64,000 bases of DNA from Streptomyces goshikiensis (GTDB lineage: Bacteria; Actinomycetota; Actinomycetes; Streptomycetales; Streptomycetaceae). The notes beneath the pieces are model-generated. The model saw nothing but the letters and a program-made list of their open reading frames with translations, did no database searches and was not told where the DNA came from. Where the stretch lies: positions 558,001 through 622,000 of the forward strand of contig NZ_BMVE01000001.1 of assembly GCF_014650555.1 (NCBI RefSeq). Reading direction: 5' to 3'. A program made the translations under genes and the position numbers. This document shows positions 1 through 7,721 of this stretch, one piece after another (the first letter of the stretch is position 1; each line of letters starts with the position of its first letter).

Positions 1-133
1 CCTTTTCTTCATCTCATATGCCTAATACCCCTTGCCTGTGGACAAATTCCCGCACCGAATGCGGTGGACGGGCACGCTGTGAGCACGAGCAATTGGGGCG
101 GCGGTCGGCCGCTCTCGTACGAGGGGGATTGCC

Positions 134-1237
134 ATGTATCCGAAAGTGAAGCCGGCGCTCGCCCGGGCCTGGCGGGACCTTCAGACGGTGCAATTCGGGG
201 TGACGCCCGCGCACGCGGTGGTGCTCGGCCCGGTGGACACGGCGACGGGATCGCTGATCGACCGGATCGACGGCACGCGGGGGATGGAGCTGCTGCGGAA
301 GGAGGCGGCGGGGATGGGCCTGCCGGAGGGACAGGTGGCGGAGCTCGTCCGGCGGCTGGCGGGGGCGGGGCTGCTCGATGACGCCACGGCGGGCGGACCG
401 CGCGCCCAGGAGGTGCGGCGCCGGCCGGAGGCTCTGGAGCGGCTCGGGCCCGACCTGGCCTCGCTCTCGCTGGTGCGCCGGCAGCCCGGCGGGGACTTGC
501 GCGGGATCGCCGCCCGCCGGGCCATACGGGTGCAGGTGCGCGGCAGCGGCCGGGTGGGCGCGCTGATCGCCGCCGTCCTGGCGGGGGCCGGGGTGGGCCG
601 GGTCGATGTGATGGACGGGGGCCGGGTGGAGGCGGCCGATGTGGCGCCGGGCGGGCTGGGCCCGGGCTGCGTGGGCCGGCTGCGGGCCGAGGCTGCGGGG
701 GCGCTGGTGCGGGAGTCGGCCCCGGGGCGGGCGCCTCGGGCCGCCGAGGCCGAGGGGCCGGAGCCGGGGCTGGCCCTGGTGGTGGTCGCCCCCAGGGACG
801 GGCTCCAGGCCTGGGCCCCGGATCCGGGCGGCGCGGCCGACTGGATCGCCTCCGGCACCCCGCATCTGTACGCGGGGGTGCTGGAGGGCACCGGGGTGGT
901 GGGCCCCCTGGTCCTCCCGGGCGCCACGGCCTGCGCGGGGTGCATGGAGCGCGACCGGGTCGACCGGGACCCGGCCTGGCCCCGGATGCTGGTCCAGTGG
1001 CGTTCGGCGCACCGGCGGCGCGCGGCCGCCGCCTGTGACCTGGGGCTGTCCACGGCGGTGGCCGGCCTGGCCGCGGCCCATGCCCTGTCCTTCCTCGACG
1101 GGGAACTCCCCGCCTCGACGGCCACCCGCTGGGAGGCGGCGCTGCCCGCCCTGCACTGGGACTCCTCACCGGTCCGCCCCCACCGGGACTGCCCCTGCGC
1201 TGCGGCCGTCCCCTCGGAGCAGGCGGTGCCCTCATGA
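134..1237 (+). CDS. ThiF/E1-like zinc-binding protein, orphan
   Basis: A 367-residue protein with a Rossmann-like segment (GSGRVG near residues 137-142) and a zinc-type quartet, CxxC at C267/C270 and CxC at C353/C355. This resembles ThiF/MoeB-family and cyclodehydratase-associated E1-like proteins. The residues that contact ATP in active E1 enzymes are poorly preserved, so it may bind a peptide or partner rather than adenylate one. The ATG follows GAGGGGG at a suitable distance. No YcaO, precursor peptide or dehydrogenase gene lies nearby, so it is not part of a visible RiPP cluster. It converges on the TPR ATPase, with 8 bp between the stops. The fold is fairly secure; the function is unknown. 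Confidence 0.75.
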   Translation: MYPKVKPALARAWRDLQTVQFGVTPAHAVVLGPVDTATGSLIDRIDGTRGMELLRKEAAGMGLPEGQVAELVRRLAGAGLLDDATAGGPRAQEVRRRPEALERLGPDLASLSLVRRQPGGDLRGIAARRAIRVQVRGSGRVGALIAAVLAGAGVGRVDVMDGGRVEAADVAPGGLGPGCVGRLRAEAAGALVRESAPGRAPRAAEAEGPEPGLALVVVAPRDGLQAWAPDPGGAADWIASGTPHLYAGVLEGTGVVGPLVLPGATACAGCMERDRVDRDPAWPRMLVQWRSAHRRRAAAACDLGLSTAVAGLAAAHALSFLDGELPASTATRWEAALPALHWDSSPVRPHRDCPCAAAVPSEQAVPS

Positions 1238-1245
1238 GGAGGTGG

Positions 1246-4200
1246 CTAGGCGGGCGCCGCGCGGGCCGCCTCGACGGTGCGGCAGAACTCCGAGATCCAG
1301 GGCCCGGCGGCCGGGACCAGCGGGAGCAGACTGCGCAGGGCCAGGAGCAGCTCGTGCAGCTGCCCGGGCGGCGGGCTGGTCCCGAGGAACCGGGCGAGGT
1401 GGCGCTCGGCCGCCTCCCGTCGGTCCCACAGGCAGTGCGCGAGGAGGAGGTTGCCCACGTCCGCCGGGTCCGGGGTCTCCTCGGCCGCCTCGGGCGTGAG
1501 CAGTTCGACCACCCGGGTCAGGTGTCCGTCGCGATCGGGGTTCCGCAGGGCATGGAGCACCACCGCGCTCTCGTAGTGGGACCAGGCGTTGTCGGGTTCG
1601 AGGGTGAGGGCGCGGGTGAGGTCGGCCAGCGCCGCGTCGTGGTGGCCGAGCAGCCGGTGCAGGAGACCGCGGCTGGTGAGCGGCCAGGAGTCGTCCGGGG
1701 CAATCTCCACGGCCCGGTCGAGATCGGCGAGCGCCTGCTCGTACCGACCCGACATCCGGTGGGACATGCCCCGGTGGCCGAGGGCCCAGCCGTCGTCCGG
1801 ATCGAGCCCGATGGCCGCGTCGTAGTCGGCCACGGCCTCATCCTGCCGATCCAGCATCGCCCGCGTCATACCGCGGTGCGTGAGCGCCCAGCCGTCGTCC
1901 GGATCGAGCGCGATCGCCCGGGTGAAGTCGGCTTCGGCTTCCCCGTACCGGTCCAGGCAGCGGTAGACGTCACCCCGGCGGGCCAGGACCCAGGAGTAGG
2001 TGAGCTCGATGTCGATCGCGCGGTCGAAGTCGGCCAGGGACTCCTCGGGACGGCCCAGCCGTCGGTAGGCGTCGCCGCGGCCGGCGAGGGCCCAGCGGTC
2101 GTCCGGGGCAAGCGCGATGGCCCGCGTGAAGACGGCCACCGCCTCCTCGTTGCGGCCCAGGGAGGTGTAGGAGTATCCGCAGCCCGCGAGGGCCCACCAG
2201 TAGTCCGGTGTGAGCGCGATGGCCCGCGTGAACTCGGCCACCGCCTCCTCGTGGCGGCCCAGGGAGCGGTAGACGTCTCCCCGGCCGGCGAGCGGCCAGT
2301 CGAAGTCGGGCTTGAGCTCGATCGCGCGGTCGAAGTCGGCGAGCGCCTCCTCGTACCGCCCCATCGAGTTGAACGCGGCGCCTCTGCTGGCGTGGGCCCA
2401 GGCGCTGCCGGGATCGAGGTCGACGGCGCGGTTGAAGTCGGCCAATGCCTCCTCGTACCGCCCCATCAGCCGGAAGGTGGCGCCGCGGCTCGTGAGCGCC
2501 CACTCGTAGTCGCTCCTGAGCTCCAGGCTCCGGTCGAAGTCGGCGATGGCCTCCTCGTACCGCTCCGCGACCTGGAGGGCGAGGCCCCGGTAGGAGACGT
2601 TCGTGAGGTCCTCGGGCGCGAGTTCGACGGCGCGGGTGTAGTCCGCGATCGCCTCGTCCAGCCGCCCCGTCAGATGACGGGTCCGGCCGCGGCCGAAGTG
2701 GGCGCGCTCGTTCTCCGGGTCGAGGGCGAGGGCGTACTCGTAGTCGGCGAGGGCCTGCGGATAGGCGTCCGCGTTGCGGTGGTTCCTGCCCCGCAGGGTC
2801 AGGGCCAGCGACTGGCCCTCGGGGTCGAGACCGGCGCGGGCCAGGAGGAGGGTCAGCACGGCGATCTCGTCGTGCGGCTCCTCCCCCAGGGACTCCATGA
2901 CCTGCTCGCCCCAGCCGGTGACGGCGGGTTCGTCGCAGTCCCGGCCGGCCGTGATCAGGGTCTGGGCCCAGCGGCGCAGGCTGATCGTGCCGTGGTCGTA
3001 GGCGTCGAGCAGTTCCCGCAGGGCAGCCGGGAGAGCGGCGCGGGCGTCGGCGCACAGGCGATGGTAGGTCTCCTGGAGCCGGTGGCCGCGCCAGCGCTCG
3101 TCCTCCCACCAGCCGTCGGCCGGAGCGGCGGCTTCCTCCAGCCGCGCGCGGCGCCGCCCGAACGCGTCGGCCAGCCGGGTGTGCAACTGCTCCCAGCGCG
3201 CCGGGGACTGCCGGCGCTGGAGGCGGAGCATCGCACCGCGGACGACCTCGTGGTAACGGCAGTGGCCCGAGCGGTCGGTGACGAAGGGCATCGAGCGCAG
3301 CCAGCCGAACAGTTCGGCGGCCTCCTCCTCGACCGCCGCGCGGAAGACGTCCTCGTCCAGCTCCTGCGGGAAGGCGCAGGCCAGGGCGGCGGCCCGGCGG
3401 GCGGGATCGGCCTCCCACTTCAGGAACCGCTCGACGGCGGTGCCGCTGGGGTCCCCGATCTCCTCCACGCTGCCGGGCTGGCTCTCGGCGAGGGTGGAGA
3501 CCAGGACCGGCAGCCTCCCCGACAGGCGCAGGATCACCTCGACGACCCGCTCGTCCGTCACTCCCTTTCCGGCGAGCAGCTGGCGGGCCTCGGCGTCCGT
3601 GAACACCTCAAGGGGCCAGTCGGTGACCAGGTCGTACCAGTCCTCCCAGCAGCGGGCGGCCAGCCGGGACTGTCCGGCGAGGGTGACCAGTACGTTCGCG
3701 GGCAGCTCCCCGTGGCGTTCGCTGACCAGTACGTCCCGGAGCCAGGTGTCCAGCACCGGTCCCGTGCGCTCGTAGGTGTCGAAGAACAGCACGACCCACG
3801 GGTGTCGGCGGGCGACGTCGGAGAGCTCCTCCAGGAACACCGGGGTCAGGGCGTCCATTGGGGAGAGCACGAGTTCGACGTCGCCGTGGGTGCGCAACCG
3901 GGTGCTGAGGAGCGCTTTGACGCGGTCCGCGCCGGCCGCGACCTGGTTCGGGTCGACCGCGCCGGTGAAGGCGCCGACACCGGGGATCATGCCCAGCCCC
4001 ACCAGGCCCAGTTGGGAGGCGATCACGCTCGACGGGGACGGGGCGGGCGCCCCGCCGGCCGCCGGGTCCGCGCCCGCGGCGGCCCCGGCGACTCCGGCGT
4101 CGGCCTCGTGCCTGCGCTGGCGGTAGGTGGTCAGCAGCTTGTCGAAGGCCTTGAGCGGCGCGCCCTGCTGGGCGAGCTGCGCGCTGATGGCCTCCATCGC

Positions 4201-4458
4201 CTCGACGGCGTCCGCGGCCGCCTCGTCCACACAGGCGGTGACCGCCTGCCCTTCGCGGGCGATCGTCTCCAGCTGCCGCACCAGGGTGGACTTGCCGACG
4301 CCGGCCGGGCCGCGCACGTGGAAGAGGAACTGCCCGGCCTCGTCCAGGGGCTGTTTGAGGGCCTCCCGGAAGCCCGTGACCTGCCCCTGCCGTCCGATGA
4401 ATCCGTTGGAGCGGCGCCGTCGGATCAGTTCCTGCCTCGAAGGTCCCCGCCCCGCCAT
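1246..4458 (-). CDS. P-loop ATPase with TPR array (STAND-like)
   Basis: A 1070-residue protein. The N-terminus holds a Walker A motif GPAGVGKST (about residues 49-57) and a Walker B-like strand ending FFDTYE (about 220), as in AAA/NACHT-type signalling ATPases. The C-terminal half has about eleven complete 34-residue TPR units plus partial ones, each with a W/A-L-x-x-R-G helix A and a DEAVADFTRAIALDP-like helix B. No effector domain is obvious at either end. I chose the ATG at 4458, which has GAGGGG upstream; an in-frame ATG at 4500 has a weaker site. It is divergent from the ABC1 kinase gene. Likely a cytoplasmic sensor or scaffold that oligomerises on ligand binding; that role is inference. 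Confidence 0.85.
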   Translation of the reverse strand: MAGRGPSRQELIRRRRSNGFIGRQGQVTGFREALKQPLDEAGQFLFHVRGPAGVGKSTLVRQLETIAREGQAVTACVDEAAADAVEAMEAISAQLAQQGAPLKAFDKLLTTYRQRRHEADAGVAGAAAGADPAAGGAPAPSPSSVIASQLGLVGLGMIPGVGAFTGAVDPNQVAAGADRVKALLSTRLRTHGDVELVLSPMDALTPVFLEELSDVARRHPWVVLFFDTYERTGPVLDTWLRDVLVSERHGELPANVLVTLAGQSRLAARCWEDWYDLVTDWPLEVFTDAEARQLLAGKGVTDERVVEVILRLSGRLPVLVSTLAESQPGSVEEIGDPSGTAVERFLKWEADPARRAAALACAFPQELDEDVFRAAVEEEAAELFGWLRSMPFVTDRSGHCRYHEVVRGAMLRLQRRQSPARWEQLHTRLADAFGRRRARLEEAAAPADGWWEDERWRGHRLQETYHRLCADARAALPAALRELLDAYDHGTISLRRWAQTLITAGRDCDEPAVTGWGEQVMESLGEEPHDEIAVLTLLLARAGLDPEGQSLALTLRGRNHRNADAYPQALADYEYALALDPENERAHFGRGRTRHLTGRLDEAIADYTRAVELAPEDLTNVSYRGLALQVAERYEEAIADFDRSLELRSDYEWALTSRGATFRLMGRYEEALADFNRAVDLDPGSAWAHASRGAAFNSMGRYEEALADFDRAIELKPDFDWPLAGRGDVYRSLGRHEEAVAEFTRAIALTPDYWWALAGCGYSYTSLGRNEEAVAVFTRAIALAPDDRWALAGRGDAYRRLGRPEESLADFDRAIDIELTYSWVLARRGDVYRCLDRYGEAEADFTRAIALDPDDGWALTHRGMTRAMLDRQDEAVADYDAAIGLDPDDGWALGHRGMSHRMSGRYEQALADLDRAVEIAPDDSWPLTSRGLLHRLLGHHDAALADLTRALTLEPDNAWSHYESAVVLHALRNPDRDGHLTRVVELLTPEAAEETPDPADVGNLLLAHCLWDRREAAERHLARFLGTSPPPGQLHELLLALRSLLPLVPAAGPWISEFCRTVEAARAAPA
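1580..2715 (-). repeat. 102-bp imperfect tandem repeat encoding TPRs
   Basis: Within the ATPase gene the DNA recurs with a 102-bp period (34 codons), about eleven times. Adjacent units share long stretches of sequence, suggesting recent duplication or gene conversion of TPR units. Edges are approximate. Confidence 0.7.
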
Positions 4459-4674
4459 CCACAGCCCCCTCACCGCCGGCAACGGCTGCCGGGCAACCAT
4501 GCTGTCCCATGGGGGCGGGCACTGTCCGGCGACGGCAGGATCCCGCCACGATCGGGCGGGCGCCTGCCCCGGGGCCGCCGGGACGGCCATGACAGGATGC
4601 CTGTGTCTGAAGGTTCGGGGGACATCCCTGAGCTGCCGCTCGCGGCACAGCTGTCTGGGAACTGGAGGGGCGTT

Positions 4675-6003
4675 GTGTCTGATCTTCCCCGGAAAGCGGT
4701 CACCCGCACGGTCAAGCTGGCCGCGCTGCCGCTCGGTATCGCGGGCCGGGCCACCTGGGGGCTCGGCAAGCGCATCGGGGGCAAGTCGGCGGAGCTGGTG
4801 GCGCGCGAGCTCCAGCAGCGCACGGCCGAGCAGCTGTTCCGCACGCTCGGTGAGCTCAAGGGCGGTGCGATGAAGTTCGGGCAGGCCCTGTCGGTCTTCG
4901 AGTCGGCGCTGCCGGAGGAGGTCGCCGGGCCCTACCGGGCGGCGCTGACCAAGCTCCAGGAGGCGGCCCCGCCGCTGCCCGCGGGGACGGTGCGCCAGGT
5001 GCTGGCCGAGCGGCTCGGCGAGGACTGGCGGGACCTGTTCGAGGAGTTCGAGGAGAAGCCCGCCGCGGCCGCCTCGATCGGGCAGGTGCACCGGGCGGTG
5101 TGGCACGACGGCCGCCCGGTGGCGGTCAAGATCCAGTACCCGGGCGCCGGGGAGGCGCTGCTGTCGGACCTCAAACAGCTGGGCCGGTTCGCCGGGTTGC
5201 TGGGCCCGCTGATCCCCGGCATGGACATCAAGCCGTTGATCAAGGAGCTCCGCGACCGGGTCGCGGAGGAGCTGGACTACGAGCTGGAGGCGGAGGCGCA
5301 GCGCAGCCACGCGGACGCCTTCGTGGACGACGATGACGTGGTCGTCCCGGATGTCGTGCACCAGGGCGAGCAGGTGCTGGTCAGCGAGTGGATGGACGGG
5401 ACCCCGCTGTCGGAGGTGATCGCGGACGGCACGCCGGAGGAGCGTGACCGCGCGGGCCAGCTGCTGGCCCGGTTCCTCTTCTCGGGGCCCGCGCGCACCG
5501 GGCTGCTGCACGCGGATCCGCACCCGGGCAACTTCCGGCTGATATCGGGGGCCGACGGGCGGACGCGGCTGGGCGTGCTGGACTTCGGCACGGTGGACCG
5601 GCTGCCCGGCGGCTGGCCCAAGCCCATCGGCAGGTCGCTGCGGATGACGCTGGACGGTGACGCCGAGGGGGTCTACGGGCACCTGCGCGACGAGGGGTTC
5701 GTGCGGGAGAGCATCGAGCTGGATCCCGATGCGGTGCTGGACTACCTGAAGCCGATCATCGAGCCCGCCGAGGCCGAGGAGTTCACCTTCACCCGGCCGT
5801 GGCTGCGCGGCCAGGCGGCCAGGATCGGCGATCCGCGCTCCCCCGCACACCAGTTGGGCCGGCAGATCAACCTGCCGCCCTCGTACCTGCTGATCCACCG
5901 GGTGACGCTGAGCACCATCGGGGTGCTGTGCCAGCTCGGTGCGACGGTGCGGCTGCGGGACGAGCTGGAGGAGTGGCTTCCGGGGTTCCTGCCGGAGGAC
6001 TGA
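4675..6003 (+). CDS. ABC1/UbiB-family atypical kinase
   Basis: A 442-residue cytoplasmic protein of the ABC1 (UbiB/ADCK) atypical kinase family. Family signatures are visible: AAASIGQVH near residue 131, the lysine of VAVKIQYPG near 150, the catalytic-loop-like HADPHPGN near 278, and LDFG near 301. An N-terminal KxGQ-type segment (GGAMKFGQALS) is also present. GTG at 4675 is preceded by GGAGGGG; the open frame extends much further upstream but only as antisense to the TPR gene. In mycobacteria the homologue (Rv3197) sits beside whiB7 and has been linked to antibiotic tolerance. Substrate unknown; a quinone or lipid-related role is family inference. Confidence 0.93.
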   Translation: MSDLPRKAVTRTVKLAALPLGIAGRATWGLGKRIGGKSAELVARELQQRTAEQLFRTLGELKGGAMKFGQALSVFESALPEEVAGPYRAALTKLQEAAPPLPAGTVRQVLAERLGEDWRDLFEEFEEKPAAAASIGQVHRAVWHDGRPVAVKIQYPGAGEALLSDLKQLGRFAGLLGPLIPGMDIKPLIKELRDRVAEELDYELEAEAQRSHADAFVDDDDVVVPDVVHQGEQVLVSEWMDGTPLSEVIADGTPEERDRAGQLLARFLFSGPARTGLLHADPHPGNFRLISGADGRTRLGVLDFGTVDRLPGGWPKPIGRSLRMTLDGDAEGVYGHLRDEGFVRESIELDPDAVLDYLKPIIEPAEAEEFTFTRPWLRGQAARIGDPRSPAHQLGRQINLPPSYLLIHRVTLSTIGVLCQLGATVRLRDELEEWLPGFLPED

Positions 6004-6018
6004 GCGGCTGCGGGCCGG

Positions 6019-6228
6019 TCACCACCAGGAGGAGTCGAGCCGGCCCTCGATCGCGCGGAGGTTGGCGCGCGCGCAGTCGACGCAGAAGTACTGTCTGCTC
6101 CCGTTCTCCACCGAGCAGGTCCAGGTGGGCGGGGCGCCGTCAGGGGACTGTGTGCCGCAGCGCGCGCAGACGACGGGCTGGGCCTGATGTCCCGACGGGG
6201 TGGGGTGGGGATTCGGCTGGTCCACCAC
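6019..6228 (-). CDS. Small four-cysteine protein, probable zinc ribbon
   Basis: A 69-residue protein containing CARCG and CVDC about 26 residues apart plus one further cysteine (WTC), a layout typical of a small zinc ribbon. It ends in SSWW. Two adjacent GTG codons (6228 and 6225) can start it, with GGCGGGG upstream. It lies beyond the terminator of the wblC transcript and converges on the ABC1 gene, so it is probably transcribed separately or by readthrough. I recognise no named family. Confidence 0.6.
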   Translation of the reverse strand: MVDQPNPHPTPSGHQAQPVVCARCGTQSPDGAPPTWTCSVENGSRQYFCVDCARANLRAIEGRLDSSWW

Positions 6229-6271
6229 CAGACGATATCCCCGCCGGGGCGGGACGGCCCACAGCAACGCA

Positions 6272-6307
6272 CCGGGGGGACCGGTCCCTTCGGACCGGTC
6301 CCCCCGG
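6272..6307 (-). terminator. Terminator of the wblC transcript
   Basis: A perfect 16-bp stem (CCGGGGGGACCGGTCC and its complement) with a CTTC tetraloop, 22 bp beyond the last gene of the wblC transcription unit. The following T-tract is weak, as usual in high-GC actinobacteria. Confidence 0.75.
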
Positions 6308-6328
6308 GGTTGAGCCGTTGCCGGCTCC

Positions 6329-6661
6329 TTAGTGCATGACGGCCATGGCGAGGGCCCGCCGGGCGCGCAGGGAAACGCGCTCGGCTCGCCGCTGCATGCG
6401 GCGCGCGGCGACCAGGCGCAGGGCCTGACGCTCGGCGTCGACCTCACGCATGCGGTCGTCCATATGGGCACGAGCCAGGGCTTCTGGGATGAGTTGCATT
6501 TCGCGGGTCCTGTTCTGACGCGAGGTCATCGCGCCTGCGGTGATGAAGTCTGCGGTGGCGGAGCCGTGCGGCTGCTCGCTCGTGGTGGTGTTGGGGGTCA
6601 TGAGGGCCTGCTTCAGCGGGTCGTGCGTGAGGGGACGGTCGATGGTTCCGAGGGCGGTCAT
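6329..6661 (-). CDS. Small basic protein translationally coupled to wblC
   Basis: A 110-residue protein whose ATG overlaps the wblC stop codon (ATGA at 6658-6661), implying translational coupling. The C-terminal half is a highly basic predicted helix rich in Arg and Ala, with no membrane segment or cysteines. An internal ATG at 6499 with AGGA eight bases upstream would give a 56-residue version covering only the basic part, and may be the true or an additional start. Sharing the attenuated wblC transcript, it should be induced by translation-inhibiting antibiotics. A nucleic-acid or ribosome-binding role is plausible from charge only. Not a family I can name. Confidence 0.62.
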   Translation of the reverse strand: MTALGTIDRPLTHDPLKQALMTPNTTTSEQPHGSATADFITAGAMTSRQNRTREMQLIPEALARAHMDDRMREVDAERQALRLVAARRMQRRAERVSLRARRALAMAVMH

Positions 6662-7026
6662 GCCGAGACCGGGTTCTTGCGCGGACGACCACGCGGGCGC
6701 TTGCGGGCCACGACGACTCCCTGGACGAAGAGCTCGCCACCCCAGACGCCCCAGGGCTCGCGGCGCTCGATCGCCCCGGCGAGGCAGGCCTCGACCAGAG
6801 GGCAGGTGCGGCAGAGCGACTTGGCGTACTCGACGTCGGCCGGGGACTCGGCGAAGAAGACCTCGGGGTCGAAGGTGCGGCAGGGAACGGGTACGCCGAG
6901 GTTCTCGATGGCGTCGTCGAGCGCGGTGAGCGCGGTGAGCGGAGTCAAGGTGGAGTCCTCCGGGACTGCGGGCGGGGAGAGGGTCTGGGTCTGCGGTACG
7001 GACGGGGCGTGCGCTTCGAGTTGCAC
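6658..7026 (-). CDS. wblC: WhiB-like regulator WblC (WhiB7)
   Basis: A 122-residue WhiB7-type regulator. Cluster-binding cysteines are C49, C72, C75 and C81, followed by the WhiB turn PWGVWGG at residues 91-97 and an AT-hook RPRGRPRK at 110-117, which distinguishes WhiB7/WblC from other Wbl proteins. It binds the housekeeping sigma factor and activates AT-flanked promoters of intrinsic-resistance genes when translation is impaired. GTG at 7026 (VQLEAHAP) is preceded by AGGAAG; the open frame extends upstream only through the leader. It has a leader of about 640 nt with an upstream ORF and attenuator, and overlaps the next gene by 4 bp. Confidence 0.97.
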   Translation of the reverse strand: MQLEAHAPSVPQTQTLSPPAVPEDSTLTPLTALTALDDAIENLGVPVPCRTFDPEVFFAESPADVEYAKSLCRTCPLVEACLAGAIERREPWGVWGGELFVQGVVVARKRPRGRPRKNPVSA

Positions 7027-7151
7027 GGTGTTTTCTTCCTCGTCTTTGTCGTCTAGTCGTTCCGGCCGGGGTCGGCCGGGGTCGGCTGGTACCTGGTCTT
7101 TCCAGTCCCGAGGCACCTTCGGGCGTCCGTCCCCGGTCGGGGACAAACAGA

Positions 7152-7186
7152 AGGGCCGCGGATCCCGGGTGGGGTTCCGCGGCCCT
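7152..7186 (-). terminator. Intrinsic terminator/attenuator in the wblC leader
   Basis: A perfect 11-bp stem (AGGGCCGCGGA with its complement) around a 13-nt loop, followed on the transcript by TTCTGTTTGT. It lies between the upstream ORF stop and the wblC start, so it would stop transcription before wblC unless prevented. Attenuation of whiB7/wblC leaders is established in actinobacteria; the exact stems here are read directly from the sequence. Confidence 0.88.
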
Positions 7187-7246
7187 GAAGGCGCCGGCCT
7201 GATCGTGAGATCAGGCTGGATCACTCCAGGGTTCGAGCCCGCGGAA
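7175..7246 (-). promoter_or_regulatory. Predicted antiterminator pairing of the wblC leader
   Basis: On the transcript TTCCGCGG (7246-7239) is perfectly complementary to CCGCGGAA (7182-7175), which is the 5' arm and loop edge of the terminator. Pairing them would prevent the terminator from forming. Between the two lies an 8-bp hairpin with a 4-nt loop (7197-7216) containing the stop codon of the upstream ORF. These are mutually exclusive structures of the kind used in ribosome-controlled attenuation. Inferred from complementarity only. Confidence 0.6.
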
Positions 7247-7552
7247 GGCCCACATCAGGTGGTGCTGCGTCGTCGTCTGCTTCTTCAGGGATCCGGCACC
7301 GGCTGCGGCGGCGAATCCATAGGCGCCATGCGCCTGGGCTTCAGCCACTACTGCCACCGGTGCCTGGATCGGTCGCTCATTGCGCTCACTCGCCGACAGC
7401 GCGGAGGGCGCGGCCAGGAAGGCGCGGCTGTCGGCGGAAATCGCGGACAGACCGGTACCACGGAGGGAGGGCAGGAGAGCAGAGGAGCCGAGCAGGCAGG
7501 AAGCGGCAACCGAGCGATCGGTCATTTTGGTGAAGGTCATGAAGCTGGTCAC
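7211..7552 (-). CDS. wblC upstream ORF (leader polypeptide)
   Basis: A 113-codon ORF in the wblC leader, starting GTG at 7552 with a perfect AGGAGG eight bases upstream. It ends 25 nt before the terminator stem. The product is rich in Ala and Ser; positions 7295-7354 hold 10 Ala codons in about 20. Its placement between promoter and attenuator, rather than any protein domain, suggests that translating it senses ribosome stalling or charged tRNA supply. Known whiB7/wblC leaders carry regulatory uORFs, but I cannot confirm that this exact frame is the conserved one. Confidence 0.7.
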   Translation of the reverse strand: MTSFMTFTKMTDRSVAASCLLGSSALLPSLRGTGLSAISADSRAFLAAPSALSASERNERPIQAPVAVVAEAQAHGAYGFAAAAGAGSLKKQTTTQHHLMWAFRGLEPWSDPA

Positions 7553-7671
7553 TGGTCTCGCCTCCTCTCGGCGTCTCGGGGACTCGGCCCCGGAGGGCCT
7601 GTCCCATGCGTATTCGGATAAGTACAGCACGGATCCGGGGCTTCGGAGAAGCCACCGTTTCCGTTGCTAAG

Positions 7672-7710
7672 AACCTATGGGGATTCGCTGGGCATGTGCA
7701 AACTATTTTT
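7672..7710 (-). promoter_or_regulatory. wblC promoter with adjacent AT-rich WblC box
   Basis: On the transcript strand: -35 TTGCAC (7701-7696), 18-bp spacer, -10 TAGGTT (7677-7672). The block AAAAATAG (7710-7703) is almost against the -35. An AT-rich tract just upstream of the -35 is the recognised target of the WhiB7/WblC AT-hook, so this is a probable autoregulated promoter. Transcription would start near 7665, shortly after the uvrD2 stop codon. Confidence 0.75.
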
Positions 7711-7721
7711 CCGACGAGTTT

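Noticed and set aside
1..133. Possible promoter or gene end at the left edge
   Set aside because: TTGCCT near position 33 has no matching -10 at 16-19 bp, and no family-bearing ORF is cut at this edge.
1234..4674. Long plus-strand frame continuous with the ABC1 kinase
   Set aside because: It is antisense to the TPR ATPase and reads as Val/Gly/Glu-rich shadow protein; similarity to ABC1 begins only after 4675.
7216..7245. tRNA T-arm-like GGGTTCGAGCCC on the plus strand
   Set aside because: No acceptor, anticodon or D arm fits around it; it lies inside the wblC leader and is explained by leader hairpins and the uORF.
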